NCBI GenBank assembly: GCA_037383845.1
Contig: JARRON010000004.1
Location: forward strand, 16,163 to 80,162
Source: JARRON01 sp037383845
Lineage (GTDB): Bacteria > Pseudomonadota > Gammaproteobacteria > Steroidobacterales > XN24
Reading direction: 5' to 3'
DNA: 64,000 bases
In this document: one piece after another, positions 42,661-50,318 of the stretch
Layout of the letters: each line of letters begins with the position of its first letter
Numbering within the stretch: position 1 is the stretch's first letter
Position numbers and translations under genes: made by a program
Notes under the pieces: generated by a model
Databases searched by the model: none
The model's input: only the letters and a program-made list of their open reading frames with translations
Told to the model about the DNA's origin: nothing

Positions 42661-43055
42661 GTGCGTCGCCCCCCTTTGCCGGCGGCTGCCTCTGCGGGGC
42701 GGTCCGCTTCCGCGTTACCGGGCCCACGAAGTGGTGTGCCCACTGTCACTGCACGCTGTGCCGCCGCGCCCACGGGGCGGCCTTTGTGACCTGGGTCGGA
42801 CTGGAGGACGTCCACTTCAAGCTGGACTCGGACCCCACCCTGGCCTGGTACGAGTCCACACCGGGCGCGCAGCGGGGCTTCTGTTCCCGCTGCGGCACGA
42901 CCCTGCTGTTCCGTTCCGCGCGCTGGCCCGGCGAGATGCACGTCACGAGGGCGGCTTTCGATGGCGACATCGACCGGGCGCCGGCAGGCCACGCCTACTT
43001 CAGCACCCACGTGGAATGGGCGCGGGTGGACGATGATCTCCCCGTCCGGCGCTGA
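42657..43055 (+). CDS. GFA family protein (CENP-V/GFA zinc domain)
   Basis: A 132-residue protein of the glutathione-dependent formaldehyde-activating-like family. The zinc ligands are visible: GGCLCGAVRF, CAHCHCTLCRRAHG and FCSRCGTTL. Function in most bacteria is unknown; the original enzyme joins formaldehyde and glutathione. Coupled to the diguanylate cyclase gene by ATGA. Confidence 0.9.
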   Translation: MSASPPFAGGCLCGAVRFRVTGPTKWCAHCHCTLCRRAHGAAFVTWVGLEDVHFKLDSDPTLAWYESTPGAQRGFCSRCGTTLLFRSARWPGEMHVTRAAFDGDIDRAPAGHAYFSTHVEWARVDDDLPVRR

Positions 43056-43277
43056 CCCGGGGGTGGCGGCACCGCCCAGGGCGCTGGCAGAGTCCGCTGC
43101 TGCTCACTTCCCGGGCGGGTTGCCGGGTGGCGACGCGAGGGCTGCGGGCTGTCGACGGGATCGCCCGGATCGCGGCGGGGTGCGTGTTCTCAGCGTATGC
43201 CGGCACCACGTGGTCTTCCCCGGTGATCAGCGGCGGCGCGATAGGCAGCGAAGGCCTGATGAACCTGGAGGGGGCAC
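43056..43277 (+). other. 222-base gap with no supported gene
   Basis: Both strands have open frames here, but their translations lack family motifs and have the Arg/Gly-rich look of GC-rich noncoding frames. Only the GGAGGGGG ribosome site of the next gene (43268-43275) is recognisable. Confidence 0.4.
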
Positions 43278-43679
43278 GTGAGCGGAAGCATCAGGCGAAT
43301 CTCATCCGGCGCTCCCTGGGAAGAAATCGTCGGCTATTCCCGGGCGGTGGTTGCAGGGGACAGGGTGCTGGTGTCCGGCACCACGGCCCTGGGTCCGGAC
43401 GGCCGACTGGTGGGGCCGGGCGACCCGGCGGCCCAGGCCCGGCAGTGCATCGAGAACATCCGGCGCGCCCTGGCGGAGGCCGGTGTCGGCATGGACCGGG
43501 TCGTGCGCACTCGTGTCTTCGTGACCGACATCGGCCACTGGGAAGCGGTAGGGCGGATGCACGGCGAGTATTTCTCGGAAATCCGGCCCGCCTGCACGCT
43601 CGTCGAAGTCAGTCGCCTGGTAGACCCGGAGATGCTCGTGGAGATCGAGGCAGAAGCGTGGATGCCCGATGGCGACTGA
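43278..43679 (+). CDS. RidA family protein
   Basis: A 133-residue YjgF/YER057c/UK114 protein: GYSRAVVAGDRVLVSGTT, ENIRRALAEAGVGMDRVVRTRVFV and LVEVSRLVDPEMLVEIEAEAW. The Arg that binds the 2-aminoacrylate carboxylate in true RidA (in the ...PARxxVEV segment) is Cys here (PACTLVEV), so it likely belongs to the Rid4-Rid7 groups without imine deaminase activity. GTG start with GGAGGGGG upstream. Confidence 0.9.
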   Translation: MSGSIRRISSGAPWEEIVGYSRAVVAGDRVLVSGTTALGPDGRLVGPGDPAAQARQCIENIRRALAEAGVGMDRVVRTRVFVTDIGHWEAVGRMHGEYFSEIRPACTLVEVSRLVDPEMLVEIEAEAWMPDGD

Positions 43680-43797
43680 GCGGCCGCCAAGCCTGCGGCC
43701 CTGACGACAGCGGGGCGGATTCGGCAAAATCGGGCTGTGTCCCGGCTCCCTGAGTCGCTGATTCGCCGGATGCCGGGCCGCGGGAGGGAAATGACAG

Positions 43798-44232
43798 ATG
43801 AGCGCAGACAAAAACAACGCTCCCCGGGAAGGCAGCGCACTTTTCGCCTACGGCACCCTGACCTTCGACGAGGTGATGGTGGCGGTGCTGGGCCGGGCCG
43901 GGCCTGCCCTGGACGCGACCCTGGAGGGCTTCGAGCGCCGGGTCATACGCGGCGCCACGTACCCGGGCATTGCGCCCCGGGACGGCGCCGAGGTCCGGGG
44001 AAGACTCTGGACCGGCCTTTCGGCGGCTGAGCTTGCCCGCCTGGATAACTTCGAAGGCTCCATGTACCGGCGGGAAGCCGTGGTCGTCCGGACCGCCGAC
44101 GGCCCCCGCGAGGCCATGGCCTACGTCATCCGGCCACCCTATCGCTGGATGCTGACCTCACACCGCTGGGAACCGCAGACCTTCCGGGCCCGGAGCCTGG
44201 CGGCCTACGTGGAGCGGGCGCGGGATGGCTGA
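43798..44232 (+). CDS. Gamma-glutamylcyclotransferase/AIG2-like protein
   Basis: A 144-residue GGCT-fold protein. The substrate-loop motif FAYGTLTFDEVM is at about residues 16-27, and the conserved acid is in LDNFEGSMYRR (Glu at the catalytic position). GGCT-like enzymes release 5-oxoproline from gamma-glutamyl compounds. The substrate is not known. The end overlaps the next gene by 8 bases. Confidence 0.87.
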   Translation: MSADKNNAPREGSALFAYGTLTFDEVMVAVLGRAGPALDATLEGFERRVIRGATYPGIAPRDGAEVRGRLWTGLSAAELARLDNFEGSMYRREAVVVRTADGPREAMAYVIRPPYRWMLTSHRWEPQTFRARSLAAYVERARDG

Positions 44233-44989
44233 GACGGCGCTGCCCCGGTCGCCAGGCAGCTACGTCCTGCTGTTCCGGTCGGCGGTTCCCCTGGCGTTCC
44301 GCGCGGGCTCCCTGGGCCGGGTGGAACTGCCTGCCGGCTGGCTGGCCTATGGCGGCAGCGCCATGGGCCCCGGGGGACTGGCCGCGCGGGTCGGCCGTCA
44401 CTTCCGGGGCGCCGGCCGGCCCCGCTGGCACGTGGACTACCTGCGTCGCTGCCTGGCGCCTTCAGAAGCCTGGGCCGGAACGGCCGACACTTGCCGGGAG
44501 GCCGACTGGGTAGCAGCGCTGGAGCAACTGAACGGCGCGAAACGCGCCTGGCCCCGATTCGGAGCCTCGGATTCCCGCGCCCCGACCCACCTGTTTCATT
44601 TTTCGCGCCGTCCTGCCCTGTCCCGCTTCCGTGACCTGCTCAGGACCCGCCTCCCCGGGGATCCGGCGCCGCGCCGATACCTGGCCGGGAAGGCGCTGCC
44701 GGCCGGCGACCTGCAATCCCTGAAAAACCTCGGGCCAGTGTCCGCCGCCTGGCTCCGGGCGGCGGGTATCCACACCCGGGAGCAGCTGGAGCGGGCCGGG
44801 CCCGTCGAGGCGTACCTGAAAGTCTGCGGCACCGGCAGACGCCCGGGCCTGAACCTGCTCTACGCCCTGGCGGGCGCCCTCGAGGGCTGCCGCTGGGACC
44901 GGCTGCCGAAAGGGCTGCGCGGATCGTTGCTGGTGGAGCTGGACGCCCGAGAGGCGGAAGCTGCGGAAGGCCCGTGGGTCGGACACTGA
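44225..44989 (+). CDS. DUF123 (Uri-type nuclease-like) - TfoX C-terminal domain fusion
   Basis: A 254-residue two-domain protein. Residues about 10-130 match DUF123 (COG1833, Uri superfamily endonuclease, GIY-YIG-like): GSYVLLFR, AYGGSAMGPGGLAARVGRHFR, RWHVDYLRR and FGASDSRAPTHLFHF. The conserved cysteines of the SDC motif are absent. Residues about 160-240 match the TfoX C-terminal domain: LQSLKNLGPVSAAWLRAAGI, AYLKVCG and LNLLYALAGALEG, a helix-hairpin-like DNA-binding module. A DNA-related role is likely; no function is known for this combination. Overlaps both neighbours. Confidence 0.8.
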   Translation: MAETALPRSPGSYVLLFRSAVPLAFRAGSLGRVELPAGWLAYGGSAMGPGGLAARVGRHFRGAGRPRWHVDYLRRCLAPSEAWAGTADTCREADWVAALEQLNGAKRAWPRFGASDSRAPTHLFHFSRRPALSRFRDLLRTRLPGDPAPRRYLAGKALPAGDLQSLKNLGPVSAAWLRAAGIHTREQLERAGPVEAYLKVCGTGRRPGLNLLYALAGALEGCRWDRLPKGLRGSLLVELDAREAEAAEGPWVGH

Positions 44990-45183
44990 TCCTCATCGGC
45001 ATCGCCTTCCTCGTCGCCGGTGTGCTGTTCACCGTAGCGCCCGGACTCTTCAGCTGGTTCGGACGCCTTCCCGGCGATCTGCGAATCGAGACGAAGACCG
45101 GCGTGATCTTCATCCCGGTGACCTCCATGATTGTCGCGAGCCTGGCGCTGACGCTGGTGGTCAACCTCTTCTTCCGCCGCTAG
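44974..45183 (+). CDS. DUF2905 small membrane protein
   Basis: A 69-residue protein with two membrane helices (LILIGIAFLVAGVLFTVAP and IVASLALTLVVNLFF) linked by the DUF2905 hallmark GRLPGDLRIE. Function unknown. GTG start overlapping the previous gene by 16 bases. Confidence 0.85.
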   Translation: MGRTLILIGIAFLVAGVLFTVAPGLFSWFGRLPGDLRIETKTGVIFIPVTSMIVASLALTLVVNLFFRR

Positions 45184-45269
45184 CGTGGCCGTGGCGGCAG
45201 CTGCGGGGCCGTATAATTCCCCGGGTCCACTTCGAACACGGGCGGCGACCCATGCCGCCGGGGATGGCC

Positions 45270-46223
45270 ATGAACAATCTCGCCGCGCTCAGGGCAATGA
45301 CCACCGTGGTCGCCGATACCGGCGACATCGAGTCTATCCGGCGGGTCCGCCCGGTGGACGCCACGACGAATCCTTCCCTGCTTTTCAAGGCGGCACGCGA
45401 GCCCGGCTACTCCCACCTGGTATCGGACGCGATTGAGGCCGGCGACTCCCTGGGCGAGGTTCTGGACCGCCTGGCGGTGAATTTCGGCGTCGAGATCCTC
45501 AAGATCGTCCCGGGACGGGTATCCACGGAAGTGGATGCGCGGCTGTCCTTCGACACGGAGGGCACGATCCAGCGGGCCCAGCGGCTCGTGGAACTCTACG
45601 ATGCCGCCGGCATTCCGGCGGAGCGGGTGCTGGTGAAGATCGCCTCCACCTGGGAGGGAATCCGGGCCGCGGAGGTGCTGGAGCAGCGCGGGATCCACTG
45701 CAACCTGACGCTCCTGTTCTGCTTTGCGCAGGCCGTGGCCTGCGCGGACGCCGGGGTCACGCTGATCTCGCCTTTCGTCGGGCGGATCCTGGACTGGTAC
45801 AAGCGCGCCGAGGGAGTGGAAGGCTATCCGCCCGAGGAGGACCCGGGCGTGCGCTCCGTCACCCGGATCTACAACTACTACAAGCGCCATGGCTTCGACA
45901 CCGTCGTCATGGGCGCGAGTTTCCGCAACATCGGGCAGATCCTGGAACTGGCCGGCTGCGACCTCCTGACCATCGCACCGGACCTCATGGACGAGCTCGA
46001 GTCACGACCGGGGGAGGTGCCCCGGAAGCTGGACCCGGCGACGGCGGCCCGCCGTGGCGAGGACCGGCAGCGCCTGGATGAGGGCGGCTTCCGCTGGGCC
46101 CTCAACGAGGACGCCATGGCCACGGAGAAACTTGCCGAGGGCATCCGCAACTTCACGCGGGACACGGAGCGCCTCGAGGCTCTGGTGGCTGATCCTGCCT
46201 TCCGGCGCAAGGCCACGGGCTGA
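45270..46223 (+). CDS. tal: Transaldolase
   Basis: A 317-residue TalB-type transaldolase of the non-oxidative pentose phosphate pathway, moving dihydroxyacetone from sedoheptulose-7-P to glyceraldehyde-3-P. Signatures: VRPVDATTNPSLL at 26-38, and the Schiff-base Lys123 in VLVKIASTWEG; FVGRILDWYK follows. ATG 45270 gives the same length as the E. coli enzyme; ATG 45264 would add two residues. Confidence 0.97.
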   Translation: MNNLAALRAMTTVVADTGDIESIRRVRPVDATTNPSLLFKAAREPGYSHLVSDAIEAGDSLGEVLDRLAVNFGVEILKIVPGRVSTEVDARLSFDTEGTIQRAQRLVELYDAAGIPAERVLVKIASTWEGIRAAEVLEQRGIHCNLTLLFCFAQAVACADAGVTLISPFVGRILDWYKRAEGVEGYPPEEDPGVRSVTRIYNYYKRHGFDTVVMGASFRNIGQILELAGCDLLTIAPDLMDELESRPGEVPRKLDPATAARRGEDRQRLDEGGFRWALNEDAMATEKLAEGIRNFTRDTERLEALVADPAFRRKATG

Positions 46224-46249
46224 CACCGGGCCCGGCCCCGGGCCGCGCC

Positions 46250-46957
46250 ATGACGCGCCTGAAGACACTGGACCTGTTGTCCGGCGCCCGTGCGGCCACC
46301 GGCACCGCCGTGGTGATCGACGTCTTCCGGGCCTTCACGCTGGCCCCGCTGGCCATGTCCCGGGGATTGTCCCGCCTCTACCTGGCCCGCAGCCCCGACC
46401 AGGCCCTGGCGCTGAAGCGGCGCCACCCGGGATGGCTCCTGGCCGGGGAGCTGGAGGGGCGGCCGGTCCCCGGCTTCGATTACCCCAACTCTCCGGCGGC
46501 CGTGCGGGACGCCGATCTGCAGGGCAAGACCCTTGTGCTCCGCACCAGTTCAGGCGTGCAGGGCCTGCTGGCGGCCGAGGGCGCCGACGACGTGGTGGCG
46601 GCGAGCTTCGCGAACGCCGGCGCTGTCGTCCGTTACCTGGCGGACCGCGCCCCGGACCAGGTCTGCTGGGTCTGCATGGGATGGAGCGGCAGGGAAATCA
46701 CCTACGACGACCGGGCCTGCGCGGAGTACCTGGCGGCCGGCCTACAGGGGCGCTTCCCGGACTTCGAGCCCATCCGGCGCCGGCTGAGAAGCGACCCCAG
46801 CGGGGCCAAGTTTTTCGATCCCCGGCAGCCCTGGTTCCCCGCGGAAGACTTCGACCTGTGCGTCCGGCCGTCCTGGCTCGACGTGGTGCCCCGGCTGGAC
46901 CGGGACTCGGACCCGCCCAGGCTTGTCCCCGCGGAGCCTGCGGAAAGCCGCGGGTGA
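46250..46957 (+). CDS. 2-phosphosulfolactate phosphatase family protein (ComB-like)
   Basis: A 235-residue ComB-family protein. Family blocks: VVIDVFRAFTLAPLAM, the Asp-containing LAGELEGRPVPGFDYPNSP, and LRTSSGVQGL in place of the usual TNGTRA region. ComB dephosphorylates 2-phosphosulfolactate in coenzyme M synthesis, but bacteria outside methanogenesis carry homologs of unknown use; the true substrate here is open. Confidence 0.8.
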   Translation: MTRLKTLDLLSGARAATGTAVVIDVFRAFTLAPLAMSRGLSRLYLARSPDQALALKRRHPGWLLAGELEGRPVPGFDYPNSPAAVRDADLQGKTLVLRTSSGVQGLLAAEGADDVVAASFANAGAVVRYLADRAPDQVCWVCMGWSGREITYDDRACAEYLAAGLQGRFPDFEPIRRRLRSDPSGAKFFDPRQPWFPAEDFDLCVRPSWLDVVPRLDRDSDPPRLVPAEPAESRG

Positions 46958-47033
46958 CGGCCTCGTCCGCCGGCGGCTATATTGAAACGTTACGGACAGC
47001 AGGCCGTGTCCAGCGGCAGGATGAAATGCAGTC

Positions 47034-47936
47034 ATGACCGAAAAAGCCGTCGCCGCCGACGCCCACACCAGCCAGGAGACGACCCACCGGCGCTTCAGCC
47101 GGCTGGAGGACCTCTACGAGATTCCCGAAGACCGTCCCAGGTCCTGGTACAACGGCCATGGCAAGCTCAAGCGCAAGCCCTACGAGGAAGAGCTGGCCCA
47201 GCTCCAGATCGAGCTCGTCAAACTGCAGGCCTGGATCCGCGAGAAGGGCCTCCAAGTCGTGGTGATCTTCGAAGGGCGGGACGCCGCCGGAAAAGGCGGC
47301 GCCATCAAGCGCATTACCGAGAAGCTGAATCCCAGGATCTGCCGGATCGCGGCGCTGCCCGCCCCGACGGAGCGGGAGCGAACCCAGTGGTACTTCCAGC
47401 GCTACGTGGCCCATCTGCCGGCGGGCGGGGAGATGGTCCTGTTCGACCGCAGCTGGTACAACCGCGCCCTGGTGGAGCGGGTGATGGGATTCTGCACGGA
47501 GGACGAGTACGAGGAGTTCGCACGTTCCGCGCCGCGGTTCGAGCGCATGCTGGTGCGCTCCGGCATCACCCTGATCAAGTACTGGTTTTCCATCGGCGAC
47601 GAGGAGCAGGAACGCCGGTTCCAGGCCCGGATACATAACCCGGAGAAACGCTGGAAACTCTCTCCCATGGACCTGGAATCCCGCCGGCTTTACCGGGAGT
47701 ATTCACGGGCGAAGGACGACATGTTCCGGTTCTCGGACCTTCCCCAGGCGCCCTGGTGGGTGATCCCCGCCGATGACAAGCGCCGGGCCCGGCTGAACTG
47801 CATCTCCCACCTGCTGTCCGTCATTCCCTACGAGGACGTGATGCCGGACCCGCCGTCGCTTCCGCCCCGGGACGAAAGCCGCACCTACGTCAGGGTCCCG
47901 CTGGAGGACCAGACGTTCGTGCCCATCCGTTACTGA
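47034..47936 (+). CDS. ppk2: Polyphosphate kinase 2
   Basis: A 300-residue PPK2, using polyphosphate to phosphorylate nucleoside diphosphates (or the reverse). Walker A FEGRDAAGKGG is at about residues 82-92, the lid includes Walker B-like LFDRSWYNRA, and WKLSPMDLESR is conserved. The length and motifs suit class I. It is followed 50 bases later by the encapsulated-ferritin-like gene. Confidence 0.95.
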   Translation: MTEKAVAADAHTSQETTHRRFSRLEDLYEIPEDRPRSWYNGHGKLKRKPYEEELAQLQIELVKLQAWIREKGLQVVVIFEGRDAAGKGGAIKRITEKLNPRICRIAALPAPTERERTQWYFQRYVAHLPAGGEMVLFDRSWYNRALVERVMGFCTEDEYEEFARSAPRFERMLVRSGITLIKYWFSIGDEEQERRFQARIHNPEKRWKLSPMDLESRRLYREYSRAKDDMFRFSDLPQAPWWVIPADDKRRARLNCISHLLSVIPYEDVMPDPPSLPPRDESRTYVRVPLEDQTFVPIRY

Positions 47937-47986
47937 ACCTGGCCCGAAGAACTGCATAACCCTGACTTCCAGAAGGAGAACCAGAC

Positions 47987-48289
47987 GTGGCAAACGAGGG
48001 ATATCACGAGCCTTTCGAGGAGCTCTCGGACGAGACCAAGGACATGCATCGCGCCATCATCTCGCTCATGGAGGAGCTGGAGGCGGTGGACTGGTACAAC
48101 CAGCGTGTGGATGCCTGCAAGGACGATGAGCTGCGGGAAATCCTCGAGCACAATCGGGACGAGGAGAAGGAACACGCGGCGATGGTGCTCGAGTGGATCC
48201 GCCGCCGGGACAAGACCTTCTCCGGCGAACTGAAGGACTACCTGTTCACGTCGGGGCCCATCGGCCATCACCACGACGACGACCACTGA
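47987..48289 (+). CDS. Encapsulated ferritin-like protein (EncFtn family)
   Basis: A 100-residue four-helix half-bundle of the EncFtn family, which oxidises Fe(II) as an annular decamer inside encapsulin shells. It matches the Rhodospirillum rubrum protein closely: MEELEAVDWYNQR gives Glu29, Glu30, Glu32, Trp36 and Tyr37, and EEKEH gives Glu60 and His63, all ferroxidase or entry-site positions. The usual C-terminal cargo peptide (LGIGSLKR-like) is absent; the protein ends instead in GHHHDDDH. No encapsulin shell gene is in the window. GTG start (47987) with AGAAGGAG upstream. It lies between ppk2 and a FieF-type exporter. Confidence 0.9.
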   Translation: MANEGYHEPFEELSDETKDMHRAIISLMEELEAVDWYNQRVDACKDDELREILEHNRDEEKEHAAMVLEWIRRRDKTFSGELKDYLFTSGPIGHHHDDDH

Positions 48290-48335
48290 GGCCGGCGAAC
48301 GGCGCCGCCTGCTGACCCTCGCCACCGTCGCTTCG

Positions 48336-49196
48336 GTGGCGACGGCCGTCGTGCTGTTCGCCCTGAAGCTGGTGGCCTGGTTCATGACCGGATCGGTCAG
48401 CCTGCTCGCGTCCCTGATCGATTCGCTGATGGACGTCATGGCCTCGGGCATCAACTTCGTGGCCGTCCGCTGGTCCCTGGCGCCGCCAGACGAAGAGCAC
48501 CGATTCGGCCACGGCAAGGCGGAATCCCTGGCGGGCCTGGGCCAGGCCGCCTTCATCGGGGGCTCGGCCCTTTTTCTCAGCTTTCAGGCGGTGGATCGCC
48601 TGCTTAACCCCGTCCCCCTGGAGCGCCTGGACGTCGCGGTGTGGGTGATGGTGTTCTCCATCGCTGCCACCGGCGGGCTCGTGCTGCTGCAGCGCTACGT
48701 GATTCGCCGCACGGAATCCCTGGCCATCCGGGCCGACTCACTGCACTACGTGTCCGACCTGCTGACCAACCTGGGCATCCTCGCTGCCCTCGGCCTGGCC
48801 CTGGCGGGATGGGGATGGGCCGATGCGGTCTTCGGGCTGGCGGTGGCCGCGTACATCATGTGGAGCGCTGCCCGGATCGGCGTCGATGCCGTCCACATGC
48901 TGATGGACCGGGAACTGCCGGAGGAGGAACAGCGGCGCATCATGGAAATCGCCCGGGGTCACGGGGAGGTCGCCGGGGCCCACGACCTGCGCACCCGCCA
49001 GGCCGGGCACGTGCGCTTCATCCAGCTTCACCTGGAACTCCGACCGGATATGCCGCTGCTCCGGGCCCACGCCGTGGCGGACCGCGTCGCCGCCGACATA
49101 CGCGCCGTCTTCCCCGGCGCCGACGTCATGATCCACCAGGATCCGGCGGGCCTGCCCGAGGCCAACCGGGAACCCTGGCGCGACGAATCTGCCTGA
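48336..49196 (+). CDS. Cation diffusion facilitator (FieF-like)
   Basis: Divalent metal/proton antiporter of the CDF family, exporting Fe(II), Zn(II) or similar. Six membrane segments are followed by a cytosolic ferredoxin-like domain with HDLRTRQAGHVRFIQLHLEL. Metal sites: SLIDSLMDV in TM2 and DSLHYVSDLLTN in TM5, the latter with the HxxxD pair (the FieF-type site has Asp-Asp-His-Asp). The only canonical start is GTG 48336, which cuts into TM1; homology-like sequence (ERRRLLTLATVAS) continues in frame upstream to about 48288 without a canonical start. The true 5' end may be a rare start overlapping the EncFtn stop. Confidence 0.85.
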   Translation: MATAVVLFALKLVAWFMTGSVSLLASLIDSLMDVMASGINFVAVRWSLAPPDEEHRFGHGKAESLAGLGQAAFIGGSALFLSFQAVDRLLNPVPLERLDVAVWVMVFSIAATGGLVLLQRYVIRRTESLAIRADSLHYVSDLLTNLGILAALGLALAGWGWADAVFGLAVAAYIMWSAARIGVDAVHMLMDRELPEEEQRRIMEIARGHGEVAGAHDLRTRQAGHVRFIQLHLELRPDMPLLRAHAVADRVAADIRAVFPGADVMIHQDPAGLPEANREPWRDESA

Positions 49197-49245
49197 GCAC
49201 GCGGTGTAAACTTTCGGACCCCAGCCGTCCGGGCCGAATCGGATC

Positions 49246-49929
49246 ATGACGCAGAAAAGGGAAAACGTTCTCGTCTCCCTCGGGGTCAATATCGCGATCC
49301 CGGCGGTGATCCTGATGAAATTCTCCGGGCCCGACGCCCTGGGGCCGGTCTGGGGGCTCGTGGTGGCCCTGGCCTTCCCTCTCGCCTACGGACTGGCGGA
49401 CTTTTTCCGCCGCCGCGAATACAACCTGGTTTCCATCCTGGGCGTTATCAGCGTGCTGCTCACCGGCGGGATCGGCCTCCTGGAACTGGATCCCAAGTGG
49501 ATCGCCGTCAAGGAAGCAGCCATCCCCGGCATCATCGGGCTGTTGGTGCTGGGCTCGCTGAAGACCCGCTTCCCCATCGTCCGGAACCTGCTGTACAACG
49601 ACCGGATCATCCGCGTCGACGCCGTGGAAAAGGCACTGGCCGAAAACGGCAACGGTCCCGCCTTCGAGAAAACGCTGGTGGTGGCTTCCTGGATGCTGGC
49701 AGCCTCGTTTTTTCTTTCGTCGGTGCTCAACTTCGTCCTGGCCAAGGTGCTGGTGACCAGTCCGCCGGGGACCACCCAGTTCAACGAGGAGCTGGGTCGC
49801 ATGACCGCCCTGTCGTACCCGGTGATCGTTGTTCCGTCCATGCTGATCATGATGGCGGCGCTGTTCTATCTTTTCAGGAATATCCGCCGACTGACGCGGC
49901 TGGATCTGGAAGACATCCTCAGAACCTAG
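49246..49929 (+). CDS. VC0807-family membrane protein
   Basis: A 227-residue protein with about six hydrophobic segments; the FRRREYNLVSILGVISVLLTGGIGL block and KEAAIPGIIGLLVLGS suit the VC0807 family of uncharacterised inner-membrane proteins. No function is known. It is followed 11 bases later by the small membrane protein, probably in one operon. Confidence 0.7.
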   Translation: MTQKRENVLVSLGVNIAIPAVILMKFSGPDALGPVWGLVVALAFPLAYGLADFFRRREYNLVSILGVISVLLTGGIGLLELDPKWIAVKEAAIPGIIGLLVLGSLKTRFPIVRNLLYNDRIIRVDAVEKALAENGNGPAFEKTLVVASWMLAASFFLSSVLNFVLAKVLVTSPPGTTQFNEELGRMTALSYPVIVVPSMLIMMAALFYLFRNIRRLTRLDLEDILRT

Positions 49930-49940
49930 GAGCGAAGACC

Positions 49941-50318
49941 ATGCTGGGATTCATCATTCGACTGCTCATCACCATGGTCGCCCTGTGGCTGGCGTCCCGG
50001 ATCGTGCCGGGGATGCAGATCAGCGGGACGGGCACCATGATTGCCGCCGCGCTGCTGCTGGGCCTGGTCAACGCCCTGGTCCGGCCCGTGGTGGTCCTGC
50101 TCACCCTGCCGCTGACCATCGTGACCCTCGGTCTGTTCCTGCTGGTGGTGAACGCGGCCATGCTGGGACTGGTGGCGGCTCTGCTGGGAGGCTTCAGCCT
50201 GGCCGGGTTCTGGAGCGCCCTTTTCGGAGCCGTCCTGGTCAGCCTTTTCAGCTGGGTCGGATCGGCCTTCATCGGCGACTCGGGCCGTTACGAGGTCATG
50301 GTAGTCCGCCGGGACTAG
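49941..50318 (+). CDS. Phage-holin superfamily IV-like small membrane protein
   Basis: A 125-residue protein with four membrane helices and the pattern GLVNALVRPVVVLLTLPLTIVTLGLFLLVVNA (described by its core LVRPVVVLLTLPLT), typical of chromosomal four-TM phage-holin-family proteins (PF04020). These are widespread housekeeping-type genes of unknown role; nothing phage-like surrounds it. AGGAGCGA ribosome site. Its stop overlaps that of the convergent EamA gene. Confidence 0.85.
   Translation: MLGFIIRLLITMVALWLASRIVPGMQISGTGTMIAAALLLGLVNALVRPVVVLLTLPLTIVTLGLFLLVVNAAMLGLVAALLGGFSLAGFWSALFGAVLVSLFSWVGSAFIGDSGRYEVMVVRRD

Noticed and set aside
43127..43753. 208-codon plus-strand frame over the gap and ridA
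   Set aside because: It overlaps ridA in another frame and shows no domain; the ridA frame is well conserved.
49941..50318. Prophage remnant suggested by a holin-family protein
   Set aside because: This four-helix family is a common chromosomal gene and no other phage genes are nearby.
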